64,000 nucleotides of DNA from Actinomycetes bacterium. Lineage in GTDB: Bacteria; Actinomycetota; Actinomycetes; Mycobacteriales; Mycobacteriaceae. The stretch covers positions 1 through 64,000 of the forward strand of contig JAEYUQ010000010.1 of assembly GCA_023432405.1 (NCBI GenBank), in the 5' to 3' direction. Below, one piece after another: positions 25,300-34,758 of this stretch; positions within the stretch are counted from its first letter, which is position 1, and every line of letters starts with the position of its first letter. The position numbers were made by a program, and so were the translations under genes. The notes beneath the pieces are model-generated. The model searched no databases. It saw nothing but the letters and a program-made list of their open reading frames with translations, and had not been told where the DNA came from.

Positions 25300-26265
25300 C
25301 TAGTTCAGACCTGCGTAGGAGTGCAATCCGGAGGACACCAGGTTCACAAAGAAGAGGTTGAAGATCATGGCAGCCAGGGCCAAGATATTAATCCAGCTAG
25401 CCCAGTAAGCTTTCCAGCCCGCTGTGGCGCGCGCGTGAAGATAGGCAGCCAAGAGAATCCAGGTGACAAAGGAGAAGGTTTCCTTGGGATCCCAGCCCCA
25501 GGGGCGCCCCCAGGAAGATTCTGCCCAAATAGCCCCCAGAACAATCCCCAGACCGAAGATGGGGAAACTCAGAATGGCAGCTCGATACGCGATGGTGTCC
25601 AGAGTTTTCGCACTGGGAAGTGGCCGTGCCAGAGCAGCACCACAACGGCTCCAAAATCCGGTGGGAGTTTCAGGCTTCTCCCCTTTCTTAGGCTTAGGGT
25701 GAGCCATACGTAGCAGGTAGAGGAGAGAAACAATACCGGAGAACATAGCCACCGACGCCCCGATGGACACCGTGGACACGTGAATAGGCAACCAGTAGGA
25801 CTGCAACACCGGCACCAAAGGAGCCGGAGCGGCGTATAGCTTCACCACGGCCAGGAAGAGTAGTGCCAGAATGGGGGTTAGAACCCAGGGCCAGAATGCT
25901 CTCCAGGAGCGGTTCCGTGCCACAACCACAGCTGCAGCAAGCATGGTCACCAAGGTAATGCCCAAGATGTACTCGTAGAGGTTACCCAAGGGGAAACGGC
26001 GAACAGCGATACCCCGCAGAACAAAGGTGAGCACGTGGAGAATAAGGCCTAGCCAGACCAAGGCGTTGGCCATACCGCCCCACTTCTCAGCCTTGAGACG
26101 CTGAGCCTCCAATTCGGCGGCAGCCACCGCGTCCTCCTCGGCGTCGTGAACGCTCTGAGACTTCATATAGTGGATCAGAGAGCAGATCAGCGCCACAAGG
26201 TAGACAACAAAGACTGTTTTATAGGACAAATCAGCGTAGGAGCCGATTGTAATATCTACGTTCAT
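25300..26265 (-). CDS. ccsB: Cytochrome c biogenesis heme-handling protein CcsB/ResC (CcsA family)
   Basis: 321 residues, about eight TM segments. The heme-binding Trp-rich loop WGRPWGWDPKETFSFVTW identifies the System II heme transporter that hands heme to apocytochrome c outside the membrane, acting with ResB. Conserved histidines in YWLPIHVSTVSIGASVAM and in the C-terminal HSYAGLN complete the heme site. It follows resB on the same strand after 131 bp containing a stem-loop. Orthologous context: Rv0529 (ccsA) after Rv0528. Confidence 0.93.
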   Translation of the reverse strand: MNVDITIGSYADLSYKTVFVVYLVALICSLIHYMKSQSVHDAEEDAVAAAELEAQRLKAEKWGGMANALVWLGLILHVLTFVLRGIAVRRFPLGNLYEYILGITLVTMLAAAVVVARNRSWRAFWPWVLTPILALLFLAVVKLYAAPAPLVPVLQSYWLPIHVSTVSIGASVAMFSGIVSLLYLLRMAHPKPKKGEKPETPTGFWSRCGAALARPLPSAKTLDTIAYRAAILSFPIFGLGIVLGAIWAESSWGRPWGWDPKETFSFVTWILLAAYLHARATAGWKAYWASWINILALAAMIFNLFFVNLVSSGLHSYAGLN

Positions 26266-26367
26266 AAAATCCTCTGCGTTCCCATCTCAGAGCTACCGCC
26301 CTACCACACCATCCCGAAGCGCCGGCTCACCGTGACTGACAGCACAGCAACCCACCGCTCTCGGAGA

Positions 26368-26396
26368 GCATATGTGCTCAGTGGTAGCACATATGC
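26368..26396 (-). other. Perfect 11-bp stem-loop between resB and ccsB
   Basis: GCATATGTGCT (26368-26378) pairs with AGCACATATGC (26386-26396) around a 7-nt loop, immediately after the resB stop codon. No T-run follows on the minus strand, so partial termination, mRNA processing or protection of the upstream message are all possible. No promoter or ORF is seen in the rest of the 131-bp gap. Confidence 0.6.
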
Positions 26397-27977
26397 TTAG
26401 TCCCCATCATCTTCCCCGTCAGGGTCCGGAAGTTCAAGCAGCTGACGGTGAATGCGCTCATATTCCTCACCCCAGCCCGCGCGATCTGTCCGAGCCAGGC
26501 CAGCTGTAAGCACCCGAGTGTGAGAATCATCGACGGGGTACAGGCGCACCCACACCCGCCGACGTTTCACCAGGAGAGAGCCTGAAATCCCCACCAAGCC
26601 CACCACAGCAATGATCAGTGACCACAACCCGGAGGGGTCATAGCTGATCTGGAAGTTAGCGAAGGGCTCAGCCCCTTTCAGGGTGATAGTGGTGCCATCG
26701 TCCAAGGTCACCGGCTCATTGAGCTCCAAGTTCACTCTGTCTACCTTGGTGAGCTGTCCAGTGGCCACCAAGGACTGATCCAGTTCAAAAAGGTTCTGTC
26801 CAACTCCCGCATCAAGACCATTATCACCACGGTAAACGTCCACGGCCATTGCCGGATTGGTGAGTGCGGGGAAGGCAGAACTCAGAGTGTTAGAGGTACT
26901 CCACTCAGCAGTGGGGGCAAACAACCCCTCAATGGTAATTTGATTCTTCCGGCGCTCCTGAAGATCAGGGTACATTCCCGCCGGGGGATCAAAACGCAGC
27001 ACACCGGAGGAGAGGAAATAGGTGAGATCTTCCGGCTTAAACTGCACAGTCTGTGTACGGGACTCTCCATTGGGCCAGGTCACCGTGATGGTAGGTGCGT
27101 ATCCGTGCCCCTGTAAGTAGATTCTGTCCCCCGCAATACGCAAGGGGTGATTAACTTTCAGATCATACGTCGTCCAGGTGGAGGCATCACTGGCAATGGC
27201 GTCCTTTTCGGCATAGGCAATCCGTGCCGTGAAGTCATCTGCCTGCCCATTGTTGAGATACACCGCGTCAAAGCTCCGCGCCTCAAAGCAGAAGGGGTGT
27301 AACCCTGTGCCATCAAAGAGGGGGCCTGCTCGAAACGAATCATAGTTGGCGGTAGCAGTGTTACAGAACTGCCCGTTGTTCTTGGCCACCACAATAACCT
27401 GGCCTTCGTAGTAGAACAGCCGCCCTATGAATAGCACCACCATCAACGCCACGATGGCAATATGGAACACCAGGTTTGCTACCTCCCGCAGATACCCGCG
27501 CTCTGCAGAGATACTCCACCCGCCAGCGCGATCTTCTTCAGGCTCATACACAGCCGTGTGCCATCTGCCCAGCAGTTGTTGTGCCTCAGCTTGTACCTGT
27601 GACAGGGGCTTGGCAACCACCCCTTCCCCGTGGAGATCAAAACGATTCAGATTCTGAGGTGTGCGCACTGGGGGTTTGCGCATGACCTTGTAGTGATCCC
27701 AACTGCGCGGAATGATGCAACCCACCAGTGAAATCAGCAAGAGGGTGAAGATGGCAAGAAACCAGGTGGAGGAAAAGACATTGAAAAGCTGAAGTTTGTC
27801 CATCACCTGCGCCACAGTCCCATTGGCGGCCATGTAATCAGCCACCTTGGACTCGTTGAGACTGCGCTGCGGCAGGAGAGCACCAGGGATGGCGGCAAAC
27901 GCAAGAATGAAAAGGAGGATTAGCGCTGTGCGCATAGAGGTGAGCCAATTCCAGGCGCGTCGCAGGTAACGCTTCAT
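26397..27977 (-). CDS. resB: Cytochrome c biogenesis protein ResB
   Basis: 526 residues. Three N-terminal TM segments (near residues 17-35, 70-90 and 165-185) and one C-terminal TM (near 445) flank a large external domain, the ResB/Ccs1 topology. It is the partner of CcsB in the cytochrome c synthetase and helps hold heme and apocytochrome. The opening RRAWNWLTSMRTALILLFIL and GALLPQRSLN motif are typical. It lies 18 bp after ccdA on the same strand. Confidence 0.93.
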   Translation of the reverse strand: MKRYLRRAWNWLTSMRTALILLFILAFAAIPGALLPQRSLNESKVADYMAANGTVAQVMDKLQLFNVFSSTWFLAIFTLLLISLVGCIIPRSWDHYKVMRKPPVRTPQNLNRFDLHGEGVVAKPLSQVQAEAQQLLGRWHTAVYEPEEDRAGGWSISAERGYLREVANLVFHIAIVALMVVLFIGRLFYYEGQVIVVAKNNGQFCNTATANYDSFRAGPLFDGTGLHPFCFEARSFDAVYLNNGQADDFTARIAYAEKDAIASDASTWTTYDLKVNHPLRIAGDRIYLQGHGYAPTITVTWPNGESRTQTVQFKPEDLTYFLSSGVLRFDPPAGMYPDLQERRKNQITIEGLFAPTAEWSTSNTLSSAFPALTNPAMAVDVYRGDNGLDAGVGQNLFELDQSLVATGQLTKVDRVNLELNEPVTLDDGTTITLKGAEPFANFQISYDPSGLWSLIIAVVGLVGISGSLLVKRRRVWVRLYPVDDSHTRVLTAGLARTDRAGWGEEYERIHRQLLELPDPDGEDDGD

Positions 27978-27995
27978 GGAAGCTACTCTAGCCCA

Positions 27996-28781
27996 CTAGA
28001 TTAAGGTGGCTCCGTAGTCCAATGTCCACTGGCGAATCCAATCAATGAAAACACCCCAAGCTCCAGTGAGAAGCAGGACTCCCACCAAAATCATGAGGAT
28101 TCCACCAATGCGTTGAATAGTGCGGGAGTGCTTGCGTAGCCATTCCACGCCCAGCACCGCCCGGCTAGAGCCGAAAGCTAAAGCTACAAAGGGAAGTCCC
28201 AAACCCAGGCAGTAGGCGATGATGAGGACTACGCCACGGGCCGCGGTAGTTCCCTCGGTGCCCACTGCCACTGAAATAATCGCTGCCAGAGTAGGCCCCA
28301 GGCAGGGGGTCCAGCCCAGAGCAAAAACACCACCGAGGAGGAGAGCACCAATCCAGGTAGCCCAGCGCCGAGGCTGGAGACGGGTATCTCTTTGCAAGGC
28401 TGGAACCAGCCCCAGGAACACCAGGCCCATGAAAATAGTGACCACTCCTCCGAACCGCATGAGAGTGGAGGCGTTAAGGGTCAGGGCACTAATGGCCCCG
28501 AACACAGTTACAGTGGCCAGAACGAACACCACGGTAAACCCTGTGATGAAAAGGAGCGAGGCCCCGACCACCGCAAGGGTTTTCTTCTTCGCCACCTGGG
28601 GCCCGTACTGCCCGGAGTAGTCCATATCGCCACCCACAACTCCCGCCAGGTAACTCATGTATCCGGGCACCAAGGGCACCACACAGGGGCTAGCGAAAGA
28701 GACAAGGCCAGCCAGTGCAGCTGCCAGGATTCCAAGAATCACAGGTCCGGAAGCCACGACGTCGGCAAGGGAAGAACTCAT
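27996..28781 (-). CDS. ccdA: Thiol-disulfide membrane electron carrier CcdA
   Basis: 261 residues, six TM segments. The redox cysteines sit in SFASPCVVPLVPGYMSYLAG (TM1) and GWTPCLGPTLAAII (TM4). It passes reducing power from cytosolic thioredoxin to the external thioredoxin-like ResA, keeping apocytochrome CxxCH cysteines reduced. Its ATG overlaps the resA stop by 4 bp (ATGA), indicating coupled translation. Confidence 0.95.
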   Translation of the reverse strand: MSSSLADVVASGPVILGILAAALAGLVSFASPCVVPLVPGYMSYLAGVVGGDMDYSGQYGPQVAKKKTLAVVGASLLFITGFTVVFVLATVTVFGAISALTLNASTLMRFGGVVTIFMGLVFLGLVPALQRDTRLQPRRWATWIGALLLGGVFALGWTPCLGPTLAAIISVAVGTEGTTAARGVVLIIAYCLGLGLPFVALAFGSSRAVLGVEWLRKHSRTIQRIGGILMILVGVLLLTGAWGVFIDWIRQWTLDYGATLI

Positions 28782-29419
28782 TGGGGCTGCTCCTCAAGAA
28801 GCGGAGTGACCACCGCGAGAAGCTCCTTATCTGTGATTTCCTTGAGGATCACCGCAGCAGGACGGTGCTGCCTATCCAGAACAATGGTGGTGGGTACAAC
28901 GCTTGCTGGTACCCCACCCAAGAAGGCCGCAGTTTTAAACGGTGGATCATAGATGGAGGGGTAGGTGACGGCGTTGTCTCGTACAAAGTCCTGGGCGGCC
29001 TCCATACTGTTATCCCGGATATTAATGCCTAGGACAGTGCCTCCCTGGGAGCTGATCTGCTCATGGACGCGAGTGAGATCATCCACCTCTGAGCGACACG
29101 GCCCACACCACTGCCCCCAGGCGTTGAGCACCACCACTTTGCCATCAAAATCCGTGAGATTAATGGTCTCATCGGGGTGAAGGAGAGACTGGCCGGAAAA
29201 GTTACTGAGAGGCTGGCGCTCTGCCTCAGGGTAGGTAATCACCGTTTGCCCACCGGGAGAGTGGAACTGGAAACTCCCACCAATGGCCACGGCGTCTCCT
29301 GGGGTATTACTCCCACTGCACGCGCTCAGAGAAGGAAGAGCAGCCAGAAGAACAAGGGCAGCGCAGGTGCTGCGGCCAGTGCGAGAAGCCGAGGCTAGTA
29401 GGCGGTGGGGTAAGCGCAT
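28778..29419 (-). CDS. resA: ResA/TlpA-like thioredoxin lipoprotein
   Basis: 213 residues. A lipoprotein signal (LPSLSAC, Cys about residue 34) anchors a thioredoxin fold whose active site is WGQWCGPCR. It reduces the cysteines of apocytochrome c outside the membrane, receiving electrons from CcdA. AGGAG stands 5 nt before the ATG. Order hemL, phosphatase, resA, ccdA, resB, ccsB matches Rv0524-Rv0529. Confidence 0.93.
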   Translation of the reverse strand: MRLPHRLLASASRTGRSTCAALVLLAALPSLSACSGSNTPGDAVAIGGSFQFHSPGGQTVITYPEAERQPLSNFSGQSLLHPDETINLTDFDGKVVVLNAWGQWCGPCRSEVDDLTRVHEQISSQGGTVLGINIRDNSMEAAQDFVRDNAVTYPSIYDPPFKTAAFLGGVPASVVPTTIVLDRQHRPAAVILKEITDKELLAVVTPLLEEQPQ

Positions 29420-29461
29420 AACATCTCCTGCGGTTGAACGTCCAGGGGTTGATTCTGTGGG

Positions 29462-30070
29462 TTAGATTTCCTGAGCCGGTTCAGTGTAGATGAGATCCAC
29501 AATACGGCTCCCTGTAAACACCAGGGAAGTGACGCTGGCCAGGGAACACTGCCGGTATGCAGGATTGTGCGCCAGAGACTGTCCGCGCACTGTACGCTGC
29601 ACACACACAATGGGCAGTTGATGGGACACCACCACAGCCTCATGCCCCTCTGCTTGACAACGAGCCCGCTCTACCGCGGCCATCATTCGATCTGCCTGGG
29701 ACTGATAAGACTCACCCCAACTAGGTGTCAGAGGGTTCAGCATGAGCGGCCAGCGGACAGGATTCCACAGCTGGCTGCGTAGCCCCTTGACTCGCAGACC
29801 CTCAAAACGGTTCCCAGACTCAATGAGTTCTGGATCAGTCTGAATGTCGAGCCCCGTCACCTGGGCGCACGGACGTGCCGTTTCCTGGGCGCGCTCCAAG
29901 GGGGAGGCCACCAGGTAGGTGACATCATGCCCAGCGAAAGATTCCGCAGTGCGTGCCGCCTGGCTGCGGCCACGTGAGGATAAGTGGTATCCAGGCAGGC
30001 GGCCGTACAAAACCTTGGCAGGATTAAACACCTCACCGTGACGCACCAGGTGAACAATGGTCACACTCAT
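29462..30070 (-). CDS. Histidine-phosphatase-family protein (phosphoglycerate-mutase-like, Rv0525-like)
   Basis: 202 residues. The phosphoryl-accepting histidine is in LVRHGEVFNP (residues 8-17), with the second conserved arginine in ASPLERAQETA and a late histidine in AVVVSHQLPIVCV. The substrate is unknown; being between hemL and resA in many actinobacteria it may serve the heme pathway, but this is inference. Its start overlaps the hemL stop by 4 bp. Confidence 0.85.
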   Translation of the reverse strand: MSVTIVHLVRHGEVFNPAKVLYGRLPGYHLSSRGRSQAARTAESFAGHDVTYLVASPLERAQETARPCAQVTGLDIQTDPELIESGNRFEGLRVKGLRSQLWNPVRWPLMLNPLTPSWGESYQSQADRMMAAVERARCQAEGHEAVVVSHQLPIVCVQRTVRGQSLAHNPAYRQCSLASVTSLVFTGSRIVDLIYTEPAQEI

Positions 30071-31464
30071 GGCCGTGTGGTCTCCGGAGTGGCGGCTGCG
30101 GCGGCAGGAGCAGCAACTGCCAGCGCCTTCTCGATAATCTCAAAATCATCATCTCCTAGGGCTGCTGATACAAACCATGTTTCAAAGACGCTGGGCGGGG
30201 CGTAGACACCGTTATCCACAAGTGCATGGAAGAACGGCGGGAAGCGGAAGGTGTCAGCCTTCTTCATATCGTCGAAGTTGTGACCTTCCCCTTCCGCGAA
30301 GCGAACCGACAGCAAGGTGCCCGCACGCTGGATATGGTGAGCAACCCCCGCTGCACTCAACGCAGAACTCATCAGCTCCTGGAGGCGGTCCGCATTCTCT
30401 TGCAGGCGGGCGTACACCTCTGGAGTAGCCAGCTTCAAGGAGGTGAGCCCTGCTGCCATAGCCACTGGATTCCCAGAGAGCGTTCCTGCCTGGTACACAG
30501 GACCCTGCGGCGCCAGATACGTCATAATGTCCTGACGCCCACCAAAAGCTGCCGCCGGAAGACCACCCGACACCACCTTGCCAAAGGTGGTGAGATCCGC
30601 GGCAACATGATCAATCCCGTACCAACCGTGCTCTGAGGCGCGAAAACCTGTCATCACCTCATCCAGAATGAGAAGGGCACCGTTGGCATGAGCGACGTCG
30701 TACAGGCTCTGGTTGAAACCTGGAAGCGGTGCCACAGTGCCCATATTGCCTGCAGCGGCCTCCGCAATAATGCAGGCAATCTCACCGGGGTGATCCTCAA
30801 AAGCCTGCTTGACGGCATCAATGTTGTTGTAGGGCACCACAATGGTGTCCGCAGCGCTGGCACCCGTCACACCAGGGGAATCCGGCAGTCCAAAGGTGGC
30901 CACACCAGAGCCTGCAGCGGCAAGGAACTGATCCGAGTGGCCGTGGTAACAGCCGTCAAACTTAATCATCTTGGAGCGACCCGTGAAACCGCGTGCCAGG
31001 CGAGCTGCAGACATGGTGGCCTCCGTACCAGAGTTCACCATGCGCACCTCCTCCACTGAGGTTCGCGCGATAATCTCCTCAGCCAACTCCACCTCACGGG
31101 TGGTAGGAGCACCATAAGACAGACCAGCCAAGCTGGCTTCCCGAACCGCAGCCACAATCTCTGGGTGGGCATTTCCGTAAAGCATTGGCCCCCAGGAAGA
31201 CACCAAATCCACATACACATTGCCGTCCACATCCGTCAGGCGGGAACCCTGGCCGGACACAATAAACGGTGGTACCCCGCCCACGGAACCCCACGCCCGC
31301 ACCGGGGAATTCACACCACCAGGAATCACACCCTTAGCCCGCGAGAACCACTGGGTAGACGCATCCTTTCTGGATTCATTGCCCGTGGTGGGTGTGGCGG
31401 CTGGGGCCACAGAGAATGAAGAGTCACCGGATGTCTGGGGGAAAGAAGTCATGTGGTTCATCAT
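30067..31464 (-). CDS. hemL: Glutamate-1-semialdehyde 2,1-aminomutase
   Basis: About 465 residues, PLP-dependent fold-type I. Converts glutamate-1-semialdehyde to 5-aminolevulinate. The Schiff-base lysine is in TTFGKVVSGGLPAAAFGG, NSGTEATMSAARLARGFTGR binds the cofactor phosphate, and ILDEVMTGFR is typical. Several Met codons cluster at the start (31464, 31461, 31452) and none has a good ribosome site, so leaderless translation is possible. Only 23 bp separate it from the divergent dehydrogenase gene. A poly-Ala tail (ALAVAAPAAAAATPE) ends the protein. Confidence 0.95.
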   Translation of the reverse strand: MMNHMTSFPQTSGDSSFSVAPAATPTTGNESRKDASTQWFSRAKGVIPGGVNSPVRAWGSVGGVPPFIVSGQGSRLTDVDGNVYVDLVSSWGPMLYGNAHPEIVAAVREASLAGLSYGAPTTREVELAEEIIARTSVEEVRMVNSGTEATMSAARLARGFTGRSKMIKFDGCYHGHSDQFLAAAGSGVATFGLPDSPGVTGASAADTIVVPYNNIDAVKQAFEDHPGEIACIIAEAAAGNMGTVAPLPGFNQSLYDVAHANGALLILDEVMTGFRASEHGWYGIDHVAADLTTFGKVVSGGLPAAAFGGRQDIMTYLAPQGPVYQAGTLSGNPVAMAAGLTSLKLATPEVYARLQENADRLQELMSSALSAAGVAHHIQRAGTLLSVRFAEGEGHNFDDMKKADTFRFPPFFHALVDNGVYAPPSVFETWFVSAALGDDDFEIIEKALAVAAPAAAAATPETTRP

Positions 31465-31487
31465 AGAGTTCTGGCACACTGGACGCT

Positions 31488-32399
31488 ATGAAGATTGCCT
31501 TTCTTGGAACAGGACGCATGGGCACCGAACTTGCCCGCCACCTTCTGACAGACCACACCCTCACGGTGTGGAACCGAACTACTTCCCGCACCCGTACCCT
31601 GGCTGAGCTGGGCGCCACAGTAGCAGATTCTCCCGAGGCTGCCATAGACGGGGCAGAGATTATTGTCAGTTGTCTCTTCGGACCGGATACCATCCGGGAG
31701 GTTATTATCGGCCCCCATCTCATCCCGGACGGGGTGCCCTGGCTTGACGCCACCACAGTTTCCCCTGACGACGCCGCGAGTTTTGCTGAGAGCGTTCCCA
31801 CCTACGTGGCCACCCCAGTGGTGGGAACCTTAGGGCCTGCTCGCAACGGCACCCTAGGCGTCTATGTGGGGAATCCTGATCCCACACTGCGAGATGTGGC
31901 TGAAAGCATTGTGAAGCCCTGGGCAGATCCGCAGCGTCTGCGTCACGTGAACTCGGCCCCCAAGGCAGCCTTAGGGAAACTCATGGCAAATCTGGCATTG
32001 GCTATTAGTGCCCAGGGCTTCAAAGAGGCACTTCTTTTTGCCGACGCCGCGGGGCTGACCCAGGAGGAAGCCCTCAGTATGTTGGATTTCACAGGCCTGG
32101 GATTTATCAAGAACATGAAGGCGCCCTTTGTCACAGGAGAACGGACCACCGACCCTGGAGATTTCACCGCTGATGCCATCGCCAAAGATGTGCGATTCAT
32201 GTTGGCTATTGCCGAGAACGCAGGTGCGACAGACGGTGAGGACAATGCTGGCAAGACAGACACCGCTCACTGCTGTGAAAATCCCCACCTGGAGCTACCG
32301 GCACTTCGCGCCGCGCTGAACTCTTTTGAGGAGCAACGCGGCGCAGGGCGCGGAAACCAGGACTTCTCTAACATCCTGGTTCACCGCAAGGAGCGCTAG
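31488..32399 (+). CDS. NAD(P)-dependent beta-hydroxyacid dehydrogenase family protein
   Basis: 303 residues. Rossmann motif AFLGTGRMGTELARHLL at the N-terminus with R30-type NADP preference (VWNRTTSRT), the family signature GTLGPARNGTLGVYVGN in the substrate region, and catalytic Lys segment GKLMANLALAISAQGFKEAL. Exact substrate (3-hydroxyisobutyrate, glyoxylate or an imine) cannot be read from sequence. A Glu/Asp-rich insert near residue 250 precedes the last helix. Its stop codon overlaps the stop of the convergent lipoprotein gene. Confidence 0.85.
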   Translation: MKIAFLGTGRMGTELARHLLTDHTLTVWNRTTSRTRTLAELGATVADSPEAAIDGAEIIVSCLFGPDTIREVIIGPHLIPDGVPWLDATTVSPDDAASFAESVPTYVATPVVGTLGPARNGTLGVYVGNPDPTLRDVAESIVKPWADPQRLRHVNSAPKAALGKLMANLALAISAQGFKEALLFADAAGLTQEEALSMLDFTGLGFIKNMKAPFVTGERTTDPGDFTADAIAKDVRFMLAIAENAGATDGEDNAGKTDTAHCCENPHLELPALRAALNSFEEQRGAGRGNQDFSNILVHRKER

Positions 32400-33181
32400 C
32401 CACTACAGGGGTTAGGGCTCCCCTCGGGGCCTGCCACTTTGGGGCGCGCGCCCGGAATGGTCTGGGCACAGGCTGCCGCCCCATCCCAGCCATAGTCAAA
32501 GTAAATGGGGTAGCTCTCCCCTGCTAGAGAACCACAGGCGCCACTCTGAGCCACCATTGCGCCCGGATACTGGGCGCGAATTTCATCCAACTCTGCCCCA
32601 TCAAAGGAACCGCTGGGCACATAATTGCCCACCACCACAATGTAGTGACCATCGCAGGTGGGGTTCGTAAAGGTATAAGACTCCTGATTGGAGTTGACCA
32701 CAGTGGTTGCCTCAAAGGTAGAGGCCATCATTGGTTCCCCCGCCGCCTGAGCGCCCTGCGAGGGGCGGACGCTTTCTCCGGGGCGATCCTCCTGGGACGT
32801 AGAACGAGAAGTGGGCGTCGATAAGGAAGAGGCAGAAGGCTCTGCAGGTCCGCGAGATTTCGCTGTGGACGTCACGGGAGTGTGGCCCATCGTGATAGTG
32901 GTGACACTAGACTGGGAGTCCGCCTGAGAACCGATAGTGACCGTAGGTACCTCAGAGTACGAACTTTCCTGGTCGACGTCCTGCGTCTCCTGGCTTTGCG
33001 ACTCCGCAGTATTACTTGGTTTCACAGACCGTGAGTGGGTACGAGTCACGGTGGTTGTGGGAGTGTCCGAACTAGAAGACTCCTCCGAACCGCAGGCAGT
33101 AAGAGTGATGAGAGGCACCGTGAGTGCCGCAACAAGCACTGCCGTCTTCCGTAAGGCACCGGCTTTCTGTAATGTCCGCAT
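32396..33181 (-). CDS. Putative lipoprotein, unknown function
   Basis: 261 residues. Lipobox LITLTAC puts the lipidated Cys near residue 30. A Ser/Thr-rich disordered linker of about 110 residues follows, then a small C-terminal domain with four or more Cys (NPTCDGHYIVVVGNYVP, AQSGACGSLAGESYPIYFDY, AAACAQTIPG, PNPC) suggesting disulfides outside the cell. I do not recognise the domain. The open frame extends 75 codons upstream, but ATG 33181 begins an obvious signal peptide. Confidence 0.75.
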   Translation of the reverse strand: MRTLQKAGALRKTAVLVAALTVPLITLTACGSEESSSSDTPTTTVTRTHSRSVKPSNTAESQSQETQDVDQESSYSEVPTVTIGSQADSQSSVTTITMGHTPVTSTAKSRGPAEPSASSLSTPTSRSTSQEDRPGESVRPSQGAQAAGEPMMASTFEATTVVNSNQESYTFTNPTCDGHYIVVVGNYVPSGSFDGAELDEIRAQYPGAMVAQSGACGSLAGESYPIYFDYGWDGAAACAQTIPGARPKVAGPEGSPNPCSG

Positions 33182-33362
33182 CAGTTGTCCTTCATACGTT
33201 GAGAGTGCGCCCAGTCTACACAGAATCCTGGCAGATCTCCGTGGCGAACCGCCAAGCAGGTAAAAAGCTGGCCGAGCCGCCGGAATGGGCGAGAGACGGA
33301 GCTGAGGGGTGCTAAACAGCACCTGGAGAAAATCCAAAACTGCAGGCCACACCACCGCGCAG

Positions 33363-34748
33363 TTAAGCTTCCACCACACGCTGAGCAGCAGCCTGAGCAC
33401 CTGCAATCACCGCCGGTACCCCGGAGCCTTCACCCCAAGCACCTGTGGCATCCACCCCAGGAACCTCGGCCAGAGCGGCACGGATTTTCCTCACAGTTCC
33501 CAGGTGATCCTGGGTGTGAACAGGCACGCCACCAAACCAACGGTGGACGAAAATCTCCGACAGTCCCGCTGCGCGGCCGTCGAAACCCGTGATGGTCTGG
33601 AGGTCATCCAAAGCCCAATCCACCAGGTCATCTTCTTCTGCCCGCACACTGGCGTCATCCCCAAAACGCCCAAAACTGGCGCGAACCAAAGCGCCGCCGC
33701 GTTCTTCCAGGTGAGGCCACTTCTTCGAGAGGAAGGTAAACGCTTTAGCGTGAAGCCCCGGCTCATCAGTACCCACTAGCACTCCAGATTGATCCGGCAA
33801 ACCCTCAGCTGAATCAAAATGCATGGCCACCACGGCGCTACTGGCAAGCTTGATCTGCTTACACAACGACGCCGCTTCAGGAGCTACATCCGTGAGAAGC
33901 ATGGCGGAGGTAGGAGCCGGAGTGGCCACCAGAACGCGATCAAACTCACCCTCGGCACCTTTCAGCGTCAGCACATCCCCCCGGCGCGATATGCCTGTAA
34001 TGAAACTATCCAGGTAAATAGCAGCTCCAGACTTTTCTGCCAAGGCCTCATAAAGCTCTGCATATCCCCCGCGCAAAGCACCAAAGACGGCAACAGGTTT
34101 ATCAGCCTTGGCTGCCGCAGAGGCGCGTGCAGGCTGAGCCTGAGAACGGGCATCAAGAACTTGTTGAACGGCCACAGACAACCGTGGCTCAGGCATGGTA
34201 TCCAGTACGGCAGCCAGATAAGGAACCGTTGCACGAAGCCCAATGTCCTTGGCTAAAGCAGTGTGAATCCCACCCAGCATGGCATCTACCAGATTGGTGA
34301 CCAGGTCCTCACCCATCTGCTGAGCCACCAGCTCACCGGCAGACATATCCCCACCAACAGGCCAGTTGAAAGGCTCCTCATGGTCTATGCGGTATGCAGT
34401 CTCCTCAGAGACTAACCCTGCGACGGCCGTTGACCGTGCGGGAATACCCATGATGGTCCCGGTGGGGAAATCTACCTGACGGCCTCCCACGAAAAGCTTG
34501 GAATGAGCACTCGTGGAGGGATACACCTGGTGGGTGTCCAACCCCAGCTCTGCGAGAAGCCCTTGAACCTCGGGACTGCGGGCAATATACGCCTCGGCGC
34601 CAAGATCCACTGGACCTGATTGGAAGGGAACCGAATAAAGCTTTCCTCCGATGCGGCCATCTGCCTCAAACACCCGAACCTCATGGGAACGCAGGTGGTA
34701 GGCGGCAACAAGACCTGAAAGACCAGCACCTATTATCGCTATACGCAT
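33363..34748 (-). CDS. hemY: Coproporphyrinogen III/protoporphyrinogen oxidase
   Basis: 461 residues, flavin monoamine-oxidase fold. The FAD site IAIIGAGLSGLVAAYHLRS and following FEADGRIGGKLYSV are clear; HRWFGGVPVHTQDHL and the closing VPAVIAGAQAAAQRVV are typical. In Gram-positive actinobacteria this enzyme (also called CgoX) oxidises coproporphyrinogen III to coproporphyrin III with O2. ATG 34748 is used instead of a TTG at 34757. It follows hemE by 10 bp in the same direction, indicating coupling. Confidence 0.95.
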   Translation of the reverse strand: MRIAIIGAGLSGLVAAYHLRSHEVRVFEADGRIGGKLYSVPFQSGPVDLGAEAYIARSPEVQGLLAELGLDTHQVYPSTSAHSKLFVGGRQVDFPTGTIMGIPARSTAVAGLVSEETAYRIDHEEPFNWPVGGDMSAGELVAQQMGEDLVTNLVDAMLGGIHTALAKDIGLRATVPYLAAVLDTMPEPRLSVAVQQVLDARSQAQPARASAAAKADKPVAVFGALRGGYAELYEALAEKSGAAIYLDSFITGISRRGDVLTLKGAEGEFDRVLVATPAPTSAMLLTDVAPEAASLCKQIKLASSAVVAMHFDSAEGLPDQSGVLVGTDEPGLHAKAFTFLSKKWPHLEERGGALVRASFGRFGDDASVRAEEDDLVDWALDDLQTITGFDGRAAGLSEIFVHRWFGGVPVHTQDHLGTVRKIRAALAEVPGVDATGAWGEGSGVPAVIAGAQAAAQRVVEA

Positions 34749-34758
34749 AGGTTCCAAC

